DNA of 52,827 bases from Clostridiaceae bacterium (GTDB lineage: Bacteria > Bacillota > Clostridia > DSM-8532), in the NCBI GenBank assembly GCA_012840245.1, contig DULR01000107.1, positions 1 through 52,827 of the forward strand, read 5' to 3'. Position 1 is the stretch's first letter; every line of letters begins with the position of its first letter. A program made the position numbers and the translations under genes. The notes below the pieces were generated by a model that saw only the letters and a program-made list of their open reading frames with translations, was not told where the DNA came from and did not search any database. Shown here in pieces: positions 24,517-31,783 of this stretch.

Positions 24517-25446
24517 ATGTACAGAAATACGATGGCAATAAAAAAGAAAAGCGCTCGTCTGGGGGCGGTAAGCGTACCGGCTGAGATCCTCTTCCATATT
24601 ATCATAGGCGGATTTGGGCTTATGTGTTTTATCCCGTTCATATTCACCATCATAATATCATTCACATCTGAAAAGAGTATCGCAGTGAACGGATTCTCGT
24701 TTTTCCCTGAAGAGTGGTCTCTCAATGCTTACAAATATCTGTTCGAAAGAGCAAGACAGGTTGCATTCTCCACTGTCAGCAGTGTTATAAGCACATCGGT
24801 CGGCACCGTGTTCAGTGTTTTGATCTGTGTGCTGTATTCATACGCAATGTTCCGTAAAGACTATAAATTGCGCCAGTTCATCACTTTCTTCAGTTTTTTC
24901 ACCATGATGTTCGGCGGTGGTCTGACGGCTACATATATGGTTTCAAAAAATCTTCTGGGTTTGTACAACAATTACTGGGCACTGATAGTTCCTCTGCTGG
25001 TCAATCCATTCAACTTCATTATAATGCGTACGTTCTATCAGTCCTCTGTGCCCGATGCCCTGATCGAATCGGCCTTCATTGACGGAAGCGGAGAATACCG
25101 GACACTGTTCCAGATAGTTTTGCCCATATCCCTTCCAGGTATCGCAACAATTGCCTTGTTCAACATGATCGCCTATTGGAACGAATGGTTCATAGGCATG
25201 CTGTACATAGATAAATCAAAATTGATGCCTTTGCAGTTATTGCTTGTAAAAATGCAGCAGGAGGCGGAGTTCGTTGCACAGAACAGCGGCAAGATCGGAT
25301 CGATCTCTGCCCATATGGGCCCTGTCCCTACAGAATCCCTGCGTATGGCGCTGGTCGTCATAATCGTTATTCCTATAGCTTTTGCTTACCCATTCTTCCA
25401 GCGCTACATAATATCAGGGTTAACAATAGGCGCAGTTAAAGGATAA
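24517..25446 (+). CDS. LplC/YtcP-type carbohydrate ABC transporter permease
   Basis: A 309-residue second permease (BPD_transp_1, LplC/YtcP style): N-terminal helix GGFGLMCFIPFIFTIIISF, an extracytoplasmic loop with FSFFPEEWSLNAYKYLF, and the coupling loop ESAFIDGSGEYRTLFQIVLPISLPGIATIALF (about 188-219). The C-terminal YPFFQRYIISGLTIGAVKG is a family hallmark. TAGGAGG precedes the ATG. Forms a heterodimer with the preceding permease. Confidence 0.93.
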   Translation: MYRNTMAIKKKSARLGAVSVPAEILFHIIIGGFGLMCFIPFIFTIIISFTSEKSIAVNGFSFFPEEWSLNAYKYLFERARQVAFSTVSSVISTSVGTVFSVLICVLYSYAMFRKDYKLRQFITFFSFFTMMFGGGLTATYMVSKNLLGLYNNYWALIVPLLVNPFNFIIMRTFYQSSVPDALIESAFIDGSGEYRTLFQIVLPISLPGIATIALFNMIAYWNEWFIGMLYIDKSKLMPLQLLLVKMQQEAEFVAQNSGKIGSISAHMGPVPTESLRMALVVIIVIPIAFAYPFFQRYIISGLTIGAVKG

Positions 25447-25485
25447 TTCGATATCGGTAAGTCCCGGGGGATGACTCCGGTTAAA

Positions 25486-25511
25486 GGTAGCTGAAAGCAA
25501 TTTCAGCCACC
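25486..25511 (+). other. Intra-operon hairpin before the binding protein gene
   Basis: GCTGAAA, 4-base loop GCAA, TTTCAGC, extended by GGT/ACC across one mismatch. It sits between the second permease and the binding lipoprotein. There is no U-run, so it is not a good terminator; a 5' stem here could protect or uncouple the binding-protein message. Confidence 0.45.
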
Positions 25512-25574
25512 CTTATACTTACATACTCTTTTTTAGCGGTGAAAACCGAAAAAAATAATAAGGAGGATCAAACA

Positions 25575-27167
25575 ATGATGAGCAAAACAAAAAGAGTCCT
25601 GGCACTCGTCCTGACAGTCCTGATGGCAATTTCAATGCTGGCTGCATGTGGCGAACCACAACCCAGCAGCACAAGCACTACACCAAGCACAAGTGCCAGC
25701 GCAAGTCCTTCATCCAGTGCTGATCCCGGCACCACAAGCAACGTTCCTGCCGAGAAAGTTACGATCAAATGGATGGTTATCGGCAGCAACGTAACAGACG
25801 ACAGCGATGTCATGGCTGCAATCGAAGAGTACCTGGCTGACAAGATCAACATCAAGCTGGAAATGATCTGGGGAACATGGGCAGCAGCAGACTCAGAAAG
25901 ACTTTTGACATCACTCAATGCCGGTGACCCGATCGACATTTACTTCACATGTTCCTGGACACCCAATGAATACTCTGCAATGGCCAGAAGAGGTGCATTC
26001 GTTCGCCTTGACGACCCCAACAACAACCTTCTTGAGAAGTATGCTCCCGGTCTGTTCGAATCACTGCATCCCGATCTTGCAAGAGCAGCTGTTACAGATG
26101 GAGCAGCAGGCAAGGGAATCTACGCCATTCCTACATATAAGGAAGTTGGCCAGCAGTATACCTGGGACCTCAATATGACTCTGCTTAAGAAATATGGCTT
26201 CACAGTTGACGACATCACCAACTACTACGAATTTGGTCCTATCCTTGAGAAAGTTAAGCAAGGGGAAGGAAAAGACTTCTATCCTCTGAACGCCGAGCCG
26301 TTCGTTATGGAAAGAATGGCCAACAGCAACGACCTGGTTGACGCTGAATCGCTCCTTGCATTCTACTTCGATCCTGTCGATCCCAGCAAGTCTGAAGCTG
26401 TTATCAAGGCCAGATACCTCACACCTGAGTTCGAAAAATATTGTAAGAAGACCCGTGAATACTTCCTGGCAGGCTATATCAATCCCGCAGCTGCCAACGG
26501 ACAGACCATGGGACCTGCCCGTACCGCAGCCCAGGACGCTGCTGCATATGCTATCGGTACAGAAGTTTACTATCCCGGATATGAATATCAGACAGGTCCG
26601 AAACGCGGAATCGAAGTTGTTTATAAACCCGCACAGGCCGGTATAATCTCCACCACATCAGCCCGTGGTTCAATGAACGGTATCTCCACCGCTTCCAAGA
26701 ACCCTGATCGTGCGCTTCAGTTCCTCTATCTCCTCAACACCGATCCCAAGCTCTTTACAATGCTCGGCTACGGTCTTGAGGGCGTTCACTACGCTAAATT
26801 CAGTGATGATGAAGTCATCCGCAATCCTGAAGCTCAGGCTGTATACAATCCGTGGCTGGCAGGACTCGGCAAGCTTACACAGCTTCCTCGTATAAAAGGC
26901 CAGGCTCCTTGGTCAGTATTCGAAGACTTCAACAAGGCCTGCAAAGGTACTCCTATCCTCGGTTTCGCATTCGACACCACTCCTGTTAAGGATCAGTATG
27001 CTGCTCTTGTAAACGTTCGCAAGGAGTTTGCAGATGCTCTTACAGCAGGCGCTGTCGATCCTGATACCGAACTTCCCAAGTTCATTGAAAAGCTGAAGGC
27101 AAACGGTATGGAAGAAGTTCTTGCTGAAGCCAACAGACAATTGGAAGAGTGGAAAGCAGCTCAATAA
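25575..27167 (+). CDS. Carbohydrate ABC transporter substrate-binding lipoprotein
   Basis: A 530-residue extracellular solute-binding protein of the large LplA/LipO type. ATG at 25575 follows AGGAGG 8 bases upstream. Lipoprotein signal KRVLALVLTVLMAISMLAACG with acylated Cys near residue 24, then a Ser/Thr/Pro linker (about 28-50) before the binding domain (VTIKWMVIGSNVTDDSD). SMNGISTASKNPDRALQFLYLLNTDP (about 370-395) is the typical binding-protein motif. Codon use is biased toward C-ending codons (for example AAC, GAC, ATC) compared with neighbouring genes, as expected for a highly expressed protein. Captures the sugar for the two preceding permeases. Confidence 0.93.
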   Translation: MMSKTKRVLALVLTVLMAISMLAACGEPQPSSTSTTPSTSASASPSSSADPGTTSNVPAEKVTIKWMVIGSNVTDDSDVMAAIEEYLADKINIKLEMIWGTWAAADSERLLTSLNAGDPIDIYFTCSWTPNEYSAMARRGAFVRLDDPNNNLLEKYAPGLFESLHPDLARAAVTDGAAGKGIYAIPTYKEVGQQYTWDLNMTLLKKYGFTVDDITNYYEFGPILEKVKQGEGKDFYPLNAEPFVMERMANSNDLVDAESLLAFYFDPVDPSKSEAVIKARYLTPEFEKYCKKTREYFLAGYINPAAANGQTMGPARTAAQDAAAYAIGTEVYYPGYEYQTGPKRGIEVVYKPAQAGIISTTSARGSMNGISTASKNPDRALQFLYLLNTDPKLFTMLGYGLEGVHYAKFSDDEVIRNPEAQAVYNPWLAGLGKLTQLPRIKGQAPWSVFEDFNKACKGTPILGFAFDTTPVKDQYAALVNVRKEFADALTAGAVDPDTELPKFIEKLKANGMEEVLAEANRQLEEWKAAQ

Positions 27168-27188
27168 AGGATTTGATGTCTGATCAAA

Positions 27189-27214
27189 GGCACCGCCGTC
27201 GCGGTGCCTTTTTT
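27189..27214 (+). terminator. Rho-independent terminator of the carbohydrate ABC operon
   Basis: GGCACCGC, short loop, GCGGTGCC, then six T, 22 bases after the binding protein stop. It lies between convergent genes. On the minus strand the stem is followed by only TTT, so it is weaker in that direction. Confidence 0.92.
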
Positions 27215-27241
27215 CCTGCAGACTTTTGTTATGGGACAGTT

Positions 27242-28729
27242 TCATATCGAAATGATCTTATTGGCGATATTCTGACAGAAAGCGCTGTCATGCTCCACAA
27301 AAAGTATGGTTGGCTTATATGAAAGGAGCAGTTCCTCGATCTGCATCCTTGAAAAAACATCGATATAGTTCAGCGGTTCGTCCCATATATGCAAATGGGC
27401 TTTTTCACACAAGCTTTTTGCGATCAAAACTTTCTTTTTCTGGCCTGCGCTGAACTCGGACATATCCTTGTCAAACTGCACCCTTGAAAAATCGAGTTTC
27501 CTCAGGATAGCTTTGAACAGGCTCTCATCGATGGCGTTTTCATATGCATACTCAGATAAATTCCCTGTCAGGAAGGAAGTATCCTGAGGAACATAAGAAA
27601 CCAGCAGCTGATTGCCTTTATAGAACCTGCCTGTATAACTGATTTCCTCACCGCATATCAGCCTGATAATGCTTGACTTTCCTGATCCATTCCTTCCCCG
27701 GAGGGCTATTCGGTCGCCCTGTTCGATGGTGAAGCTGATATCGCTGCATGCATTCTTCCGGTCATAAAATACAGAGACAGCCTCCAATGAAACCAGACGC
27801 TTTGAGTGATACTGCAATTGAGATATTTTAAGCTCCTCAGCAGTTTCGATATTCTTAAGAAGCTTTGATTTTTCCTCGATGGCATTTTGCTGTCTTGCCT
27901 CGATAGCCTTGGCCCGCTTCATCATCTTTTTTGATTTTGCGCCTTCTATAGGCCGCCGGCCCAAGCTTTTTTCCTCTTTGTACGGGTCAAATCCGATCTT
28001 CTTTGCTTCAGCTCTGTCAGACCATTCAGCCGTGCGCCTGGCGGCTTCTTTCAGATGCCTTATCTCTCTTATTAATTTTTCATTCTCTTTAAGCTCAAAG
28101 TTGTCCTGTGCCTGCTTGTTTGCCCACCAGGAAGAAAAATTGCCTTTTTGCACCTCTATGTTGGCTTTGTTTATTGAGAGTATATGATCCACGCAGTTAT
28201 CCAGAAATGCCCTGTCATGGGATACCAGAATAAAGCCCTTTTTCCCGTTGAGATAATTGCTCACTGTCTCTCTGCCGGAAATATCAAGATGGTTGGTGGG
28301 TTCATCTATCAACAGAAAGCTGTTTTCCTTCAAAAACAGTATGGCCAGAAGCACTTTTGTCCTCTCCCCGTTGCTGAGGGTGTTAAATGGCCTGTAGAGC
28401 ACATCATCATAAACCTGCATGAGGGAAAGCTCTCTTTTGAGCTCCCACAGCTCGTAACCGGAATATATATTGTCGATCACTTCAATGGTGTCCATTTCTT
28501 TATCTGGCACTTCATAGGGAAAATACTCAAAGCTGACCGAGGCCGAAATGGTTCCGCTGTACTCATATTTGCCGAGCAGTAAATTCAGAAAAGTGGTTTT
28601 ACCTCTGCCGTTTCTTCCGATAAATCCAAGCTTCCAGTCAGTATCTATCTGAAAAGAAACATTTTCGAAAATATTGTCATAGGTGCCTTCATAGGCAAAG
28701 GTCAGATTAGATATATTGATCAACGACAT
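27242..28729 (-). CDS. Lsa-type ABC-F ribosomal protection protein
   Basis: A 495-residue ABC-F protein: two ABC ATPase domains and no membrane segment. Domain 1 Walker A GRNGRGKTT (about 38-46), signature LSNGERTK (about 118), Walker B FLLIDEPTNHLD; an interdomain linker (about 195-290) rich in charged residues, the antibiotic resistance region that reaches the peptidyl-transferase centre; domain 2 Walker A GRNGSGKSS, signature FSAGQKKK, Walker B-like HIWDEPLNYIDVFS. The start (SLINISNLTFAYEG) and linker length fit the Lsa/CplR group, which dislodges lincosamides, pleuromutilins and streptogramin A from the ribosome. The long leader contains a promoter and a terminator-like hairpin just before the gene, suggesting drug-induced attenuation. 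The exact resistance spectrum is not predictable. Confidence 0.88.
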   Translation of the reverse strand: MSLINISNLTFAYEGTYDNIFENVSFQIDTDWKLGFIGRNGRGKTTFLNLLLGKYEYSGTISASVSFEYFPYEVPDKEMDTIEVIDNIYSGYELWELKRELSLMQVYDDVLYRPFNTLSNGERTKVLLAILFLKENSFLLIDEPTNHLDISGRETVSNYLNGKKGFILVSHDRAFLDNCVDHILSINKANIEVQKGNFSSWWANKQAQDNFELKENEKLIREIRHLKEAARRTAEWSDRAEAKKIGFDPYKEEKSLGRRPIEGAKSKKMMKRAKAIEARQQNAIEEKSKLLKNIETAEELKISQLQYHSKRLVSLEAVSVFYDRKNACSDISFTIEQGDRIALRGRNGSGKSSIIRLICGEEISYTGRFYKGNQLLVSYVPQDTSFLTGNLSEYAYENAIDESLFKAILRKLDFSRVQFDKDMSEFSAGQKKKVLIAKSLCEKAHLHIWDEPLNYIDVFSRMQIEELLLSYKPTILFVEHDSAFCQNIANKIISI

Positions 28730-28748
28730 TCATAATTCCTCCCTGCCG

Positions 28749-28801
28749 AAAAAAAAACTCCAATCCCGAAACGCAGATTCATGCTATCGGGAATGGAGTT
28801 T
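28749..28801 (-). terminator. Attenuator-type terminator in the ABC-F leader
   Basis: On the minus strand AAACTCCATTCCCGA and TCGGGATTGGAGTTT form a 15-bp stem with one mismatch, closed by a 17-base loop and followed by a run of nine T. It ends about 20 bases upstream of the ABC-F start codon, with the ribosome binding site GGGAGGA just beyond. A strong terminator in this position would stop transcription before the gene unless an alternative structure forms, so it is best read as an attenuator. Confidence 0.82.
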
Positions 28802-28871
28802 ATCTATGCCGCAATTCAAAAAGGCGAATGAATGCCTTTTTGCATAAAAATAGCGTAACAATGAATTTACC

Positions 28872-29021
28872 GGAATGCCCGACAGACCAAATTAATGGCC
28901 AGTAACCCCAAATCTCGATAACATGATAAAGCCTGTAATGATCAGGCTTATTACATTGCTATCCGGAAATTTGTGATTACTTCAAAATCATCGTTCACGC
29001 CACCTGCATTTATTTTTACAT
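28872..29021 (-). promoter_or_regulatory. ABC-F leader with short ORFs and candidate antiterminator
   Basis: The transcribed leader (about 285 bases) holds two tiny frames near its 5' end, ATGCAGGTGGCGTGA (M-Q-V-A) and, overlapping its end, ATGATTTTGAAGTAA (M-I-L-K). After these come a hairpin AAGCCTG..CAGGCTT and a segment TATCGAGATTTGGGGTT (forward 28904-28920) that can pair with 13 of 17 bases of the 5' arm of the terminator. Ribosome stalling on a leader peptide could thus free the gene. This is inference from base-pairing by eye. Confidence 0.5.
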
Positions 29022-29050
29022 ATCATACCATAAAAACATGGATTTTTCAA
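29022..29050 (-). promoter_or_regulatory. Sigma-A promoter of the ABC-F gene
   Basis: Minus strand -35 TTGAAA (29045-29050), 17-base spacer, -10 TATGAT (29022-29027). It lies about 300 bases upstream of the start codon, leaving the long leader described above. Confidence 0.7.
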
Positions 29051-29095
29051 CCGAAAATTTTTTATACCTGTTTTACGACCGGTTTTCATTAAAAA

Positions 29096-29920
29096 TCATA
29101 AAACCTTTGACAGGAATTCCTTCGTTCTGGGATGCTGCGGATTATTGAAAATCTCTTCCGGAGTATTTTCCTCGACTATCCTTCCCTCATCCATAAACAG
29201 AACTCTGGTTGCGACCTCTCTTGCAAAGCCCATTTCATGGGTCACTATAACCATGGTCATTCCCTCATCTGCCACCTGCTTGATCAAATCAAGGACTTCT
29301 CCTACCATTTCAGGATCCAGGGCTGAAGTCGGTTCATCAAACAGCATCACTTTAGGATTCATGGCAAGGGCGCGTATAATAGCAATTCTTTGCTTTTGCC
29401 CGCCCGAAAGTGTAGAGGGATAAACATTGGCTTTATCCTCAAGGCCTATTCTTCTTAAAAGGCGAAGAGCGTTTTCCCTTGCTTCTTCTCTGATCTTTGT
29501 CTTTGTCGTGTTAATCACGTAGAGTTCTTTTTTGTTTTTCGCAAACAGATTGCGGATCTTTATAAAAAAGTTTTTTATTTTCTTTACTCTCAAATCATGA
29601 GTTTTTATATGGACAGGAGCCAGCATGATATTTTCGATCACAGTCTTGTTGTTGAAGAGATTGAACTGCTGGAAAACCATTCCCATATGGCGACGGTGGA
29701 TATTGATGTCCACTTTCATATCGGCAATATCTACACCTTCAAATATTATCTGGCCGCTTGTAGGATCCTCCAGACAGTTGAGGCAGCGCAGAAACGTACT
29801 TTTCCCGCTTCCGGAAGGGCCTATGACAGCAACCTTTTCACCTTCCCGGATTGTGTTCGTTATGCCCCTGAGCACTTCAAGGCTGCCATATTGTTTCTTC
29901 AGGTCAATTACGTCTATCAC
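29096..29920 (-). CDS. Polar amino acid ABC transporter ATP-binding protein
   Basis: A 274-residue ATPase of the GlnQ/HisP family. Walker [10 protein letters not shown] (about 34-42), Q-loop [12 protein letters not shown] (about 86), signature [11 protein letters not shown] (about 170), Walker [15 protein letters not shown] and the switch His in VTHEMGF. Usual members are 240-250 residues; here about 33 extra, very basic residues (about 103-140, [20 protein letters not shown]) sit in the helical subdomain between the Q-loop and the signature. GTG start with AAGGAG upstream; it overlaps the end of the permease gene by 17 bases, indicating translational coupling. Confidence 0.92.
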   Translation of the reverse strand: MIDVIDLKKQYGSLEVLRGITNTIREGEKVAVIGPSGSGKSTFLRCLNCLEDPTSGQIIFEGVDIADMKVDINIHRRHMGMVFQQFNLFNNKTVIENIMLAPVHIKTHDLRVKKIKNFFIKIRNLFAKNKKELYVINTTKTKIREEARENALRLLRRIGLEDKANVYPSTLSGGQKQRIAIIRALAMNPKVMLFDEPTSALDPEMVGEVLDLIKQVADEGMTMVIVTHEMGFAREVATRVLFMDEGRIVEENTPEEIFNNPQHPRTKEFLSKVL

Positions 29921-30614
29921 TTCTTCTGAGGCTCCTTTCCATGAGCTTTACAAGCATCGCTATAAACATAACCAGAACGATATATATCAGAGCCATGACA
30001 AGGTAAGGAACCATGAACTCATAGCTGTTGGTACCGATGTAATTGAATGCCACATACAGATCGGCGGCTCCGACAAAGCTTACGACAGATGTTTCCTTGA
30101 TAAGTACTATGAACTCATTGCCGAGGGTCGGAAGTATATTTTTTATAGCCTGAGGCACTACTACCTTCATCATTGAAACCCCATAGCTCAGACCCAAAGC
30201 GCGGGCTGCCTCCAACTGTCCGGGGTCGACCGATAATATTCCGCTTCGCATGATTTCTGAAACGTATGCACCGCTGTTTAGCCCGAACACGATCATACAG
30301 ACGTTCAGGGACGGCATTTTTGACCCAAACAACGGCAACGCGACAAAATAAAAGAGCAAAAGCTGGACAACAATGGGAGACCCCCTAAAAAAACCGACAT
30401 ATACTTTGCAAATACCATCAAGTATCCTGGGCAGCCTCTTGTATTTTGGGAATACTGCAATAACCGCTATTATCGTACCTATTATTATTCCTATGACAAG
30501 GCCTGCTACAGCTATATATATGGTGTTCCTAAGGCCTGTCAGGACCCTTGTATATCCGCCGTATTCATAAAATACTTTCCAAAAAACTTCTAACTTCTTC
30601 TCAAAATTTCCCAT
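29904..30614 (-). CDS. Polar amino acid ABC transporter permease
   Basis: A 236-residue HisM/GlnP-type permease with about five membrane helices. [25 protein letters not shown] is the N-terminal family motif, and [44 protein letters not shown] (about 131-174) is the ATPase-coupling loop. It works as a dimer with the ATPase at 29096-29920 and receives its amino acid from the lipoprotein upstream at 30730-31575. Confidence 0.93.
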   Translation of the reverse strand: MGNFEKKLEVFWKVFYEYGGYTRVLTGLRNTIYIAVAGLVIGIIIGTIIAVIAVFPKYKRLPRILDGICKVYVGFFRGSPIVVQLLLFYFVALPLFGSKMPSLNVCMIVFGLNSGAYVSEIMRSGILSVDPGQLEAARALGLSYGVSMMKVVVPQAIKNILPTLGNEFIVLIKETSVVSFVGAADLYVAFNYIGTNSYEFMVPYLVMALIYIVLVMFIAMLVKLMERSLRRSDRRN

Positions 30615-30635
30615 ACCATATCCTTCAACATAAAA

Positions 30636-30698
30636 GAGCTGTCCTTAGTATATCACAGTCATTCATTCAATGGCTATGACCATCGTTAAAGACAGCTC
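30636..30698 (-). terminator. Weak terminator or attenuating hairpin after the amino acid binding protein
   Basis: Minus strand GAGCTGTC and GACAGCTC close a long stem-loop (with further internal pairing such as ATGGTCATAGCCAT) followed by TTTT. It sits between the binding protein and the permease, so it probably lowers read-through and leaves the binding protein in excess. Confidence 0.55.
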
Positions 30699-30729
30699 CG
30701 AAATTTTACTTTTTTATATCATCGATCGA

Positions 30730-31575
30730 TCAGTTAAGAGCGTTTATCGCCTTGGCGATGCTTTCTGCCGGAGCTTCATCGATGATGACGAAATCAATGT
30801 TTCCGTTAAGCATATCCTGAACAGCCAGTGAACCGGATGAATAGCCTACGCAGGTAACATTGTAGCCTTCGAATCCCCAGTCTTCGCTTCCCTCAACATA
30901 GAACTGGCCGGTGGTTCCGTTTTGCACGCCGATCTTAGTATTCTTGTCGAATTTCTTCAGAACGGCAACTACATCATCTGCAGTCTTAGCATTGTCAAAA
31001 GTTTTATCGTCGGCTTTTACAATGAGTTTTTGGGCTGCGTCATAATATTTGTCAGAAAAGTTGACATATTCTTTTCTTTCTTCAGTAATTGACAGTCCAG
31101 CCATGGCTATATCCGCTTTGCTTTGACCGACCGAAAGGCAAACAGCCGCAAATTCCATATTGCTTATGACCAGCTCTTTTCCGAGATGCTTAGCGAGCAG
31201 GTCGGCTATTTCCATATCTATACCGTAATATTTGTCGCCGGTCATATATTCAAACGGTTCAAATGCGGCATTTGTAGCAACTACAAGCTGATCCTTACCT
31301 GAATCAAGTTCAGCCGAAGTAACAGGCTGAGGAGTTCCGTCGCCGAAGTTGTTATTGAGGATTTTTTCAAATGTACCATCCGATTTTATCTTGGCAATGA
31401 ACTTATTTACCTCTTCAAGCAGCTCCGGTTGGTTCTTGTCAACACCGAAAGCATATTCCTCCTCTGTCAGCTGGATATCGATAACCTTTACCCCTGAGCT
31501 TTTTTTGGTGCCGCATCCGGCAAGCGCTGCAACAATAAGTAAAGAAACAAGAACAAGTGATATTATCTTTTTCAT
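30730..31575 (-). CDS. Amino acid ABC transporter binding lipoprotein, circularly permuted
   Basis: A 281-residue lipoprotein (Cys21 in AALAGCG). The family is SBP_bac_3 (polar amino acid binding), but the order of parts is unusual. Residues about 29-80 (EEEYAFGVDKNQPELLEEV, then DGTFEKILNNNFG) match the segment that normally ends these proteins. Next comes the normal start, LVVATNAAFEPFEY (about 97-110), lobe 1, AMAGLSITEERKEYVNFSD, KIGVQNGTTGQF, and the protein stops at DFVIIDEAPAESIAKAI, the place where the C-terminal segment would usually follow. So the last strand and helices have moved to the N terminus: a circular permutation. AGGAGG site before ATG. First gene of the amino acid importer operon. 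Confidence 0.88.
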   Translation of the reverse strand: MKKIISLVLVSLLIVAALAGCGTKKSSGVKVIDIQLTEEEYAFGVDKNQPELLEEVNKFIAKIKSDGTFEKILNNNFGDGTPQPVTSAELDSGKDQLVVATNAAFEPFEYMTGDKYYGIDMEIADLLAKHLGKELVISNMEFAAVCLSVGQSKADIAMAGLSITEERKEYVNFSDKYYDAAQKLIVKADDKTFDNAKTADDVVAVLKKFDKNTKIGVQNGTTGQFYVEGSEDWGFEGYNVTCVGYSSGSLAVQDMLNGNIDFVIIDEAPAESIAKAINALN

Positions 31576-31640
31576 AAATGCTGCCTCCTAAACTATTGAA
31601 TACTTATACATTAAAACATTATATTTTTGTATAAATATAA

Positions 31641-31667
31641 ATTATCCTATTATCATAGTTTTGTCAA
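31641..31667 (-). promoter_or_regulatory. Putative promoter of the amino acid importer operon
   Basis: Minus strand TTGACA (31662-31667) and GATAAT (31641-31646) with a 15-base spacer (slightly short) in an AT-rich stretch 66 bases upstream of the binding protein gene. Tentative because of the spacing. Confidence 0.4.
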
Positions 31668-31783
31668 CAAATAATTGAATAAATTATTATAACTATGTAA
31701 TGGCAATAGCTTCGCTGTTCTATACGTCCATTTTGTTTCTTGCCTTCCAATGGGGTTTTATACATGCATATACATAAACTGTA

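Noticed and set aside
24111..24725. 204-codon minus-strand frame
   Set aside because: Antisense to both LplB/LplC-type permease genes; composition unlike a real protein.
28820..28850. GCAAAAAGGC..GCCTTTTTG hairpin in the ABC-F leader as an additional terminator
   Set aside because: The T-run is part of the stem rather than following it; more likely a structural element of the leader.
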